A stretch of 64,000 nt of DNA from the NCBI GenBank assembly GCA_963922205.1, contig CAWUHX010000046.1:1116001-1180000 (forward strand), read 5' to 3'. Made by a program: the position numbers and the translations under genes. The stretch comes from Romanomermis culicivorax. Lineage: Eukaryota > Nematoda > Enoplea > Mermithida > Mermithidae. The notes under the pieces are model-generated. The model was not told the origin of the DNA. It worked only from the letters and a program-made list of their open reading frames with translations, and did no database searches. Shown here in pieces: positions 32,670 through 43,500 of the stretch (the stretch's first letter is position 1; the number at the start of each line of letters is the position of its first letter).

Positions 32670-34025
32670 ATGGTTGGCCATCCTGATAGTGATAGCTTCA
32701 GTGAAGAAGAATTTTAACTGTTCTCTTGGTTTTGAAATGTATCTCAAATGTGTGATTATCTTGCATGTATGTGTTATGACTGAGTTAAATTTTTATAATG
32801 CAACAAAGTGCTTTGTGTTCTTAATTACGCAAATGAGAGGAACGTACTTCATCTATCTGTAATGAAATTCTGGCGTATATTTTCCATCTTATACTTCTAC
32901 TGTAACAGGAGACAATGTCAAGATACATCAAACAGGCAAAAAATGACACACTTGTGACTTTATTTGCTATTTACTTAAAATGCACTTTTTGTTACACAAC
33001 ACCTTGTTGCCCCAAGGTATTCAAATGATGAACTGAAAAGGAAAGAAAACAGAATAGAACTACTTTTGAGGCATCTGACAATGGGTCGGTTTCCTTATTT
33101 TTCAGCCTGCAAGTTCTTTCAAAATCTCGACACTGAAAGATTTTCGTTTTTTTCGCCTTTAGAATTAGATAACTCATAACCGCCGGAAATTAGAAAGACA
33201 CAAAAGACAAAAATATTTAGAATTCTATGAGAAATAACGTCCGATCTGCACCTGACTTTAAAAACCGCGATTTTTCTCAACCTTGCACCCATAACGATAA
33301 CGTAATTTACAATTTTACCTCGACACGTGCCTGTCATGTTAAAGATCATATTGAGTTCTACATTTTAAACTATTTAATGCTCATATTAGATCAAGATCAA
33401 GATTGATGAAGTTGTAACTGAAAACCCTTCATTTTTTAAATTTGTCAAAATTTCGAGACATACTTTTTCGATCAAATGTTAGGTTCTATTGTCAAAAAAA
33501 TCCACATCGAGTATTTTTGAGGGCTATTCAATACGCTATAAATCATTTTTCAGAAGCACGTTTGAGCTGAGAAAAATGAGTTCGAGTGATTTTATTTTTT
33601 TTGCTGCGTGAACTGATTAAATCTTCTTGTGGTGTTTACAATGCAGAGTTTAAAGTATCGCTTAAAAGAAAATTCATTTATCTACCCGATGGCATAAGTT
33701 TTGTATCGTAACTCTCAGTTTTTTCCGAGATATTAACGATCAAAAAAATGTACTTCACTTTTTCATTCCAGCAAGACGCACTACCCCGCTCTGTAAGATT
33801 TTATTCGATTAATGAGCATTGCGGTTTATGGTGGGTGCATACATTTTTTTGACTGATTTGCTCTTGGTCTTAACCTCAGGCAGACTACCTGCTTACCTAA
33901 TGCAGAATTCTGGTTGAACTCCAGCAGATTTTCAGCAACTAAATTTTTGAGTGTCGAAGCTTTCAGTTCTGCCACATTCTGCATAGAAAATTCAAATATT
34001 ATTCAAAATTTAACTGGACCATCTC
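32670..34025. other. No gene recognised
   Basis: AT-rich sequence with only short ORFs (76 codons or fewer) lacking known motifs. No transposon ends identified. Confidence 0.45.
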
Positions 34026-34276
34026 ACTACTTTCTGTTCTGCTTGAAATGTTTGTGAATGATAACAATAGAAAGCATGTAATATTTCATATTTTTACGAT
34101 TTTCTGCTGGACGATTTGTCACAAGGGACTGTAAATTTGTGAGCATACTCAACCCACGTTTAAAAATTATCAAAATAAACAATTCTGTGGTAAAACTTGA
34201 TGTGAACTGTGTCGACGACATTGTTCATCCTTCTCAGTTTTTGCATTTACTAGCGTTTTATAAAAAATGATCTATA
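34026..34276. mobile_element. TAGTCTG-family MITE, diverged copy 4
   Basis: Aligned with copy 2 through TTCTGCTTGAAATG, the GAAAGCATGTAATATTTCATATTTTTACGATTTTCTG block and TTATAAAAAATGATCTATA. The ends are mutated; boundaries are good to a few bases. Confidence 0.65.
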
Positions 34277-34989
34277 GGTGATAAAGATAAGAGAGTTATT
34301 CCTTATATGCACGCGAAAATTTCGCCTTATTTTTTAAAACTCAATGAATGGTTTGAACATATTCCAAGATACGATTTTTGAGAAATTTGGCTTTCCGTTT
34401 CATGACCTATGATAAGTTGAAGAAGATTGCATGCACTTTTGCATCTCATTTTCAGATGTTACTAATTTCCAACTGTCCTGACAGCATTCATTCCGCATAA
34501 AAGTCCAAATTCGTACAGCTACAGTACACCAAGGTTTAGAATTTGTACACTCTTTGGTACGTATATGTACGAAAGATCACAGCGAAGAGATGTGACTCTT
34601 TCCAAATGTTGATTACATGCAGAAGGCCGTGCTCTATATATGCAGGTGTGAAAAAACTTTTCAATCCCTCACCAAAAACTTCATCCGTTAGGAAGTTTTC
34701 TTATCCTTACTTCAAGCATGCGATTTCCAAGAGTTTAAGAGGAAGTCAAAAAAACAAAAAATCAAAAAAACAAAATGTCGTTAAAAAAATATTTGAACAC
34801 TCCCCATAGGATTTAGCAGAAATTTTTTTTTAATTTCTCTACTCACCAATAATGTCTAACAAAATTGCAATCCTGATCTACCTGCTGTATTCAGAGCCAG
34901 GTGCATCCGAAAGTTGACACAAAAAATGATTCATACTACTAAATATGTCACTAACAAGAAACATTGAAGCATCGCAAGAAACACTGAAA
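34277..34989. other. No gene recognised
   Basis: AT-rich. An 88-codon ORF at 34543-34809 ends in a Lys/Asn-rich low-complexity tail and matches nothing I recognise. Confidence 0.45.
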
Positions 34990-35250
34990 ACATTCAGATC
35001 ATACATGCATATATGGGGTAGGGGCGTAAACCCCCTTATCTGAGACCCTGGCCACCCCCTGGCCCCAAAAAAATCGTCAAAAACCCCCCTGAACTTTTTC
35101 CAAGACAGCTTTTTTGATGATTTTTGTGCATATTTTGTATGAAAAACAAGCATTCAAAACATATTTTGTATTTTGCTCGCCCAGCCCCCTACCCCCTGGA
35201 TAAAATGTCCAAGGACCCTGCCCCCTAGAAAATTCTAGCCGTGCATGTCT
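34990..35250. repeat. R4 interspersed repeat
   Basis: The reverse complement matches 57095-57315. Shared blocks include CCCCCTGAACTTTTTCCAAGAC against GTCTTGGAAGACGTTCAGGGGGG, GAGACCCTGGCCACC against GAGCCAGAGTCTC, and GCTCGCCCAG against the GGGCGAGC block. C-rich tracts (CCCCCTGGCC, CCCCCTACCCCC) make it stand out. Non-coding. Confidence 0.65.
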
Positions 35251-36003
35251 GGTTCAGATTAGACAAAAAAGGGATGTGGGTCGAATCATTGATAAAATTT
35301 CATCTACCTATTCACAATAGCTGTGTAACAGGCTGTCTCGAAAGAGATTCAACGTAAGTTGCACTATAAAGTAATCGAAAAAAATTGAGGTTGCAAGTTT
35401 AACGTTACAAAATAAATGTTGGCCGCCTAACTCAGGCCTTTGTCGTGAGGTGCGAGGAGATAGTGCTCTACAGTTGGAGGCATCCTGTTTCACACCGTTT
35501 GACGTCAGCCAGACGAAAATAAATCAGATGATAGTTATTTTAGTACTTTTCCAATATACCAAAGGGTATCCGAACTAATCTCACCGTTTTCCTGCAAATA
35601 GATGTCAAACAATCACTCTATTTGTGATATTGAATGAAATTTTGAAAATTTTCAACGTCTGATTTGAATCCTACCATGCAGCAACCATTGAAGCTGGATC
35701 AACGAAAATTAATCAGGAGTTCGAGCTATAGTTTGCTCCTAAACTAATCCTATGTCCTCAGAACTTTATTGGCTGTGGATTTATTCCTATTCAAGAATAT
35801 ATTTAAGGCTGTCTTGATCTATTGGTCATTCTCTCCAACTACTAGTCTCAAGAACCAGGTTGGATGAAGCCCGGATTTTTCCGGTAACTGGCCTAGGCAG
35901 ATGCAGAGTTCCATTGTAACAGGGTCGATTGTAACACATTTTGGCCGGGGTCTACTCAGCCCAGTTAGAATCTTGGCGATAAAGTGCAGCTATTGAGGAG
36001 TGG
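35251..36003. other. No gene recognised
   Basis: AT-rich DNA with no recognised protein or RNA gene; the longest ORF is 61 codons. Confidence 0.45.
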
Positions 36004-36251
36004 TATAATCTCATATTCTTGAAAAGTTTCTGAACAAAAGGTGTGGAAAGCAGGTACTATTTCATATTTTTTCAATTTTCGGCTGAACCGCGTGTCACAT
36101 AGGACTGCAATTTTATGAGCATACTCTGCTGACTTCAACGGCGTTTTTGGGTGAAAAATTCTGCAATAAAAGTTTTGTTTAAACGCTCTTAATGATAGTG
36201 CTTATTTGAGCCATTTTTCAATTTAGAAGCATTTTAGAAAAAACAAGCTAT
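36004..36251. mobile_element. TAGTCTG-family MITE, diverged copy 5
   Basis: Aligned with copies 2-4 through ATTCTTGAAAAGTTTCTG, the GTGGAAAGCAGGTACTATTTCATATTTT block and TTTAGAAGCATTTTAGAAAA. Ends are decayed; boundaries approximate. Confidence 0.65.
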
Positions 36252-36589
36252 TCGTAGTCGAACTGGTCCTGTTTGTCAGGCAGAAGCTAATCACTGGAAT
36301 GTAGCTTCCAATAGGCGACAAAAGCACCCAGCGCCTTTCATATAAGATTGACAGTTATATGGCCCTATAGACCAGTAGAGCCTGCTTTTCGGGCATAGGA
36401 AATGCGGGTATTAGCTGTACCTACACAAATTTAAAAAAAGAAAACTCATTTGAATGACTGTTTATTGTGTGCTGATCTCTACATATGCGGGATCGGTACG
36501 CGAATTTCGTTGAAATTTCAGCTTAGTATGTTGAATATTAGTAGTGCCTGAACAAAAGAAGAATAAACTCTCGCGACATCCTCTGGAAA
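36252..36589. other. No gene recognised
   Basis: Left flank of copy C, non-coding. Confidence 0.45.
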
Positions 36590-36593
36590 CTTG
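36590..36593. repeat. Target-site duplication CTTG, left
   Basis: CTTG directly precedes the TG of the left LTR and recurs directly after the CA of the right LTR (45903-45906). A 4-bp duplication fits gypsy-type integration. If the LTR is taken to end at GTTAC, a 5-bp ACTTG duplication is possible. Confidence 0.75.
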
Positions 36594-37496
36594 TGTAACG
36601 ACCAGATTTGTGTGAGGTACTTTACTTGGACCAATCGGTCGATACGGTGGGGTAAATAACGGGACGGGGGCGCGGGCGAACGGTTACAATAAACAACGGG
36701 GATCGACGGTCGCTTGAACGTCGACAATAAACGCGCTTCGAATTAAAATACGGACGGGGGCCTCGGTTTAAATGCTTTCGAATAGTCGGCCGCTTGCAAA
36801 TGTATAAAAACGGGGCGAGCGCGGAAGTCAAAACGGAGAAAACCACAAAAAATAAGAATCAGAAATAATGATCAAAATCACGCTTTGCTTCTTCTTTTAT
36901 ACGGCGATTTTGGCCACTCCCTGGACGCTGCGGGAGGTCGAGCTTCTGTCCATCTTCTTCCGCCAATCGTCGTTTCCGGCTACGCTTTTTATGCTTTCTT
37001 AGTTACGCCTCTCTAACGCTTTTCTGGTACCGTATGCTTTCTGTGCTTCACTTGCTTTCTACGGTGGGCTTGGCCACACCTCTGTGCTTCTGTGCATGCT
37101 TCCTGTATCGGTTTCTCTGTATACACATGTTTTGTGGGGCCGCCGCTACTGTTACACTTGAGACTACTGTACGGCGGGGCTTCTACGTATTTTACTGTGT
37201 GCAGGTGTTGTTTACGATTTTTACGGGGGATTACGGTAGCTGTGGAATGTGTAGTTTAGTGTAGGTTCTAGGGGAACAGCTGCCGTTTGTGCAAATTAAT
37301 TAGGGCATCTTAATTGGGCTACCGGGGTGTGAACGGATCAAAATAAAGTACTTCACGTAATTTTGTAGGAATGTTTGGGTGTGAATCCCAGACATCCTTG
37401 AGACGATAAAATGTGAAAATAAAATAATATCTAATAAATGTCTATTACATACAGTATGCTACATGTTTACAGTACTGCTTTAGCAGGTACGTTACA
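36594..37496 (-). repeat. 3' LTR of copy C
   Basis: 903 bp, TGTAAC at the left and GTTACA at the right. It aligns base for base with 45000-45902 (offset 8406) except position 36648. The 76-codon ORF inside it (37034-37264, opposite strand) is identical in both LTRs, has no known motif, and is probably chance. Confidence 0.95.
36894..36901 (-). promoter_or_regulatory. TATA box in 3' LTR of copy C
   Basis: TATAAAAG on the minus strand, same context as in copy A. In a 3' LTR it would drive only outward transcription. Confidence 0.55.
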
Positions 37497-37509
37497 TTTC
37501 CCTCCTTCC
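37497..37509 (-). other. Polypurine tract of copy C
   Basis: On the minus strand GGAAGGAGGGAAA abuts the TG of the 3' LTR, ideal for plus-strand priming. It lies 18 bases after the ORF stop. Confidence 0.85.
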
Positions 37510-37527
37510 GGAGTTGAACGTCCTCGT

Positions 37528-40500
37528 TCAAGGCTTTCGAGGTTGAGGAAGGGTGGGGGTAGACTCGATAGTTGCTTGCCGAGGGTAGAAAGGGGTTGTC
37601 TCGTTTACATGCACCGTAAATGTAGTATTCTTATGGGGGTGTTTGAGTGTAACGTTGGGGTACATGAAGTTTGTAACTGTATAGGGACCGTTTTGGCGAG
37701 GGCGGAATTTGGGAGTCAACCCTTGTTTACACGAATGATTTTTATAAAGAATAAGATCACCTGCCTTGTAATGTATGTTCTGAGCATGCTTGTTATACTG
37801 ACGGGTATAGTGGGCTTGGGCTTTTTGCAAACTTTTCTGCACGGTTGAGAGTGCTTCTGTAAAATACGATTTTACACGAAGGGCGTAATCATCTAAATCT
37901 ACCATGTAGGATGTGGGGAAAAAATTTAAAGCTGCATCTGACGGCAGATTGGCTTGCCTACCGTGGAGTAATTCAAATGGGGGATATGAAGTGCTATCAT
38001 TTTTATGAATGTTGATCGAAAAAACGGCGTACGGGAGATAAGTATCCCAATCAGTGTGATTTGAATTGATGTACATGCGGATACGGGTGGCTAAGGTTTG
38101 GTTGCAACGCTCAACTTCCCCATTGGCAATGGGATGGTATGGGGTAGTGTGAATTTTCTGAGTATTGCATAAACTGGTGATCCGTGAGAAAAGATCGGAT
38201 ACGAAATCGGTGCCACGATCACAATGGATGATTTTTGGGGACCCATGACGACAAACAATTTTGGTTACGAATAACTTGGCGATAGTGGCTGCGGTGATGT
38301 CAGGGGTCGGGAATGCCTCTACATACTTTGTGAAATAATCGATGAAAACGACAATGAACCGGTTGCCATCTTCAGTGAGGGGTAACGGTCCCATGCAATC
38401 AACACCAACTCGATCAAATGGGCCAGTTGGCTGAATTGGTACCAAGTTTGCATGCACTTTGTGTCTAAGAGCTTTCTGTGTCTGGCATGGGTGGCAAGTT
38501 TTGCAGTAACGTTTGATATCACGGCTCATTTGGGGCCAAAAATATTTCTGTCTGAGCAAGTGTAAAGTTTTCCTGGCCGCAAAATGACCTGTGAATTTGC
38601 TGTCATGATGTGAGGCGATGAGATGCTGGACTTGCGACTTGGGAATGTATAGTTTTGCCTGTTTGTCGACTATACGGAAGAGAATGTTTTGATGCACTGC
38701 GAATTTGATCAGAGTAAGGGGGTGTTTTCGGACGATTTTTGCTAAGATACTTTTGACAGTTGGATCAGTGCGTTGGAGTTCGGCAAAGTTTTTCTGTTGC
38801 TCTTCTTGTTCAGTTGCTTCGGCTTCCAAAACTGAATTAATAGTTGATATTTCGGGGCGGGTTTCTAATTGTTCAATATCAAAGGATTGTTTTGCTGTCT
38901 GTGAGGGGAATCGAGAGACTGCATCTGCATTGCGGTTAGCAGTGCCTTTCTTGGGTCGAATGTCTAGCTGAATACCAGAGAGGGCTAATCCCCAACGGGC
39001 AATGCGAGGGGACGGGTTTTCCTTTTGTAATACTGCCTGAACTGCTGTGTGGTCAGTGTGTACAATAACATGCTGCTGGAAAAGATAAGGGCGGAAATAC
39101 TTGACAAATTCGACTACTGCAAGGGTTTCCAACTCAGTGATCGGATAGTTGCGTTCTGCGGGTTTCAATGTGCGGCTCCCAAAAGCAATGGGGCGATCCT
39201 GACCTTTATTATCTAGTTGACTGAGAATGGCGCCAATTCCGAGTTTTGAGGCGTCAGTTTGCAGAATAAACGGTTTTGTGAAATCGGGATGCTGTAGTAT
39301 TGGGGCATGGATGAGTAATTCTTTGAGTTTAGTGAATGCGTTTTGCTGTTCGGGGCCCCAGGAAAATTCGGAATTCCTTTTGAGTAGCGATGTGAGTGGG
39401 CTAGAAACTTGGGAGCAATTTGGGATGAATCTGCGATAATACGAGGGTAGGCCAAGGAATGACTTAACTTCTTTTGAGCTTTTGGGTGTGGGTATGTCAT
39501 AAATGGCCTGTACCTTATGGGGATCTGGTGAAATGCCTTGCTGAGAAATGACGTGGCCTAAGTATTGGACTTGGGGCTGGCAGAATTTGCATTTTTGTAT
39601 GTTTAGCTTGAGGCCTGCTTGTGAGAATCGGGCAAGAATAGTGTCTAAACGTTCCAGCATTTGGGCATGGGAGTCTGCGAATACCAAAACATCGTCGAGA
39701 TACACAAGGCATGTGTTCCATTGCAGACCCGAAAGAATAACATCCATTAACCTTTGGAATGTGGCTGGGGCATTGGTGAGTCCAAAAGGAAGGTAATTGA
39801 ATTGATACTGGCCAGCTGAGCAATTGAATGCAGTTTTTTCTCTGTCTGCTTGTGCTATGGGAATGGAATAGTATGCATTGGATTGGTCAAGAGAGGTGAA
39901 ATATTTCATTCCACGGAGGGTGTCTAGAATTTCGTCTATACGGGGTAAGGGGTAGGTATCTTTTTTGGTGACTTTGTTGAGGCCTCTAAAATCAATGCAT
40001 AAACGATGGCCTCCATCTTTTTTGGGAACTAAAACTGTGTTGGTACACCATGGAGAATTGCTTTGGCTTATGACACCTGCTGCTGCGAGTTGCTCAACTT
40101 CTGCTTGTATGATTTGCTTTTCCTTTGGGGAAGTCCGATAAAGTTGTCTACGTACAGGTTGGGAGCCATTGGTGTCAATTGTATGTGAAACGAGGGTGGT
40201 TCTGCCTACATCCATTTTGGATTTAGCATATAATGTGGGATACTTCGATAAGGCGCGTAGGAGTTGCGTTTTTTCGGTTTCTGTGAGGTCACTGGAGGTC
40301 AAATTGACGTTTTCTTTTAACCATGTGAATGTATCAAAACGGTTGGGCTGGTTTTGCGTTGAAGGGGTTAGATTAGCGGGAGTATTGTGTTTTGGGATGT
40401 AACAAGAGACTGTGCCAATGCATGTTCCAGGATAAAGAATTTGAGCTGTTTCTTGTGTGTTTAGGACCGATATGCGTATGCGACTGTTTTGGTTTTCAGA

Positions 40501-43500
40501 GATACAAGCTGCGAAATGGACTTTGGGATTCTGTTTGGGTTTTGGGGTGAATTCAAGCTGTTTGACCTGTAAGTACGATTTGGGCAAGGGGACAGTAAAT
40601 TCGGTTACTGTACGGGGTGGTAATTCTAATTTCTCATCTAGGTAAGTTCCACCACGAGTTGAAAGAGGGCTATATTCGAGGCCATCACAGGGTAGTATAA
40701 CATTGCCAAATTTGACCTGTGATTTTTGATTGTTGATAGTGTATTCCGAAAATCGACTGAGAAAGTTTTTGCCTAGAAGGATGTCTGCTGTGCAATCTTT
40801 TTGGACATGGACCATGATTGTTTCCTGGATTGTTTGAGCTGTTACTGTGACAAAAGTGGTTCCTACAAAGTGAATCGGAAGGTTATTTGCTGCTTTTGCT
40901 TGGACTAGCGGGGGTTTCATGTCTAACTGTAAAAGTTGAGCGATTCGGGAATCAATGAGTGAGTAAACTGCACCAGTGTCAATCATGCCTTTTGTGATTA
41001 ATTTGCCATTAAGTGTGATCGGAATGTGAGGGGTATGTTTCTCAGGTACATTTTGGGGTGGCTTGTTTGATCCAGATTGGTGAATTTGATTAATGAGTTC
41101 GATTGCAGGAGTTCGGGGGGTATCAATATCGACAAGGACGTATTTCTGCTGTGTTTGTGCCCCACGACGATTAGCTAATTCTAAAAGAGCATGGCCGAAT
41201 GATGGGGGAATGGTCTCATGTAAATGTCTGTTGTTTGATGGTATTTCGTATGCATGTTCGTTTGTGGTATGATGCTTTGGAGAGGGGAAGTATTTTCGAA
41301 GAACGAGAAACGAATAAAAGACGCCTGCAATAACTACAGTAATAACGGCGAGGTTGATAATGATTTGCAGGGGTCCTTTGAGTAAATTGTTTAATCCGTC
41401 CGTGAGACTTTGGGTGGTACCGGTTATTACATGTTCTATGCCTTGACCGGCACCAGAGAGTGTATTTCCGAGTGCTTGGCCAGTGCCTGAGATCATGTTG
41501 TAAACTGTATCGGAATTGAGAGACATTTGGGCGGTGTAATTGACGAGTTTTTGGACAACGTTTTCGAGTGTGTGAGTTTTGTAAATGTATTGTTTCAAAA
41601 AGAGTAAGTTGGTTGAAATAGTTGCAAGTTGATCGTGAAAAATGGCGGGTGTATTAAAATGGAAAAGGGAAAAATTCTGGTTCCAGACAATTTCTAAAGG
41701 TAAATTTGTGACATGCGGGGATCCTGTTTCACTTACCCATGTATTATTCTGTTTGTAAAGGGCTACATGCATGTGATGGCAGTCAACGGTTTGTGAGAAA
41801 GGGGTCAAATCGTTGCCTCCTGGATTTGAAAACATGAGTTCGGTTCCTACGAAAATGGGTAAAAGTTTGTAGCATGTTTGGTTGACTTTATGGTTGTAAA
41901 AGACTTTGGATGCGTTTACCTGCTTGCAGGGCCAGACTGTGAGGGCTTCTCCTGTAAATTCTGCTATGATGTCGGTTCTCTGTAGGAATGCACGCGCTCC
42001 AAGGGTTGCATCAAGACGTAAAATTTGCCATATGAGATCAAGGTGACGCTGTGCCTGTCTGCATAATTCACTCCATACATTTTTGAAATTTTGAATTTCG
42101 AATTCCTGTATTTTGTCTGCTAGATAGTTTAGTTTTGCATTGATGGGTTCAAAATCATCAAAATCGTATAGTGTAGTATGAGTTTGGTTGGTTTTTGGGG
42201 TTAAAAATGCGTTACGATGTGGTGTGCTTTTGTCTAATTGTACAATAATGCCTTGTTCGGTTAGAATGCTGTCTTGGATTTCTGGGCAATTGGGGTTTGA
42301 AAAGAGTGTGTTTTTAACCGAGAATGCACCTTGTAGCTCTTCTATTATCATGTGTGTTTGCGTGAGTTTGATGGGATGTGTATTTTTGTATTCGAAAGGG
42401 CATAAGTTTTCAAATGCTGTTTCATTCCAGATAATGGATCCGTCAGCTGTAACACAATGACCTGATGTCGGTTTGCATGACCCTAGGTCACCTAATGTAC
42501 CTGTCATAGATTTTCCATTCCAAGATGCTATTTGTCCTATTTCTATGATGACGTTAGTGACTGAGGTACAATGGTCTGTACAACACCATGTGTATTCTAC
42601 GCTTAGGGAGTTATTTGTTGACCAAAATCCTGGTTGGGTTTCGTATAATTTTTGACCGTTGTGTTCTTTGTCTATAACGATTGCCTTACAAACATGTGGG
42701 GTTAGATTTTGCATTTCGGTTTGGTCGAAGACAATACCTTTTGATCCAAAAAATCCTGTATTAGTACAAATTTTGCGTTTGCGAACACTGCATTTGTATG
42801 CGTCTGTAATGTGGGGCTTAGTGGAGGGGATATAGATTTTTCCGAATGTTTGTACGGGTTTGTCTACTGTGGAAGGGGGCATGCATGATACAAGTTTTGG
42901 TATGCTGACTGAGTGACCGCTCAATGAAGTTCCACACATCTGAAATTGGGCACTACACGATGTGGGGATTATTATACAAAGAAAAATACAAAACATCGGC
43001 CAATAGAATGTTTTAGTGGAGGCGGCGGGGCACTGTATGTTTTCGTTGTGGCCGGTTTGGTGTTGGGGCTTTTGGTGTTGTCGTTTTGCGATTTTGAGCT
43101 GAGGGGGTGGCCGGTTTGCAGTCTGAATATTCTGTAAAAGTTTGGAATTTGAGTTATGGGATGGGGTTTGGGCTTGCTTACTTGCGGGGGTCGGTAGCAA
43201 TGTTTGGCGGGGGCGAAATTGGTAGGGTTCGGGGGTCAGGCCATGGAGAAGGGACAACAAGTTGCGGCCTGTTTTCGATGGGGTTTCGGGGGCGGTGGGC
43301 GGCGTAGTGTCTTGCTTTCGGGGGATCTTGTAGCCTACGGGGATGGTGGGCGGCGATTTTTCGATTTTTGCGGCTTCAGGCGTGGGGGGTGGTGACATGG
43401 CGCACCAATCGGGTACGTCCAGATCAAGGACGTATTCCTCACTGCGGCGGTGGGTGTTGGGCATGATAGTTCCTAAAGTAGTCTGAGGGCCGTTAGTTAT

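Noticed and set aside
37034..37264. 76-codon ORF in each LTR of copy C as an accessory gene
   Set aside because: Identity between LTRs only reflects their recent origin; it is antisense to the element and partly changed in copy A's LTR.
41287..43008. Baculovirus F / errantivirus-type Env
   Set aside because: Position between Gag and protease and the Cys-block layout do not fit, and no matching fusion-peptide pattern was seen; left as unassigned.
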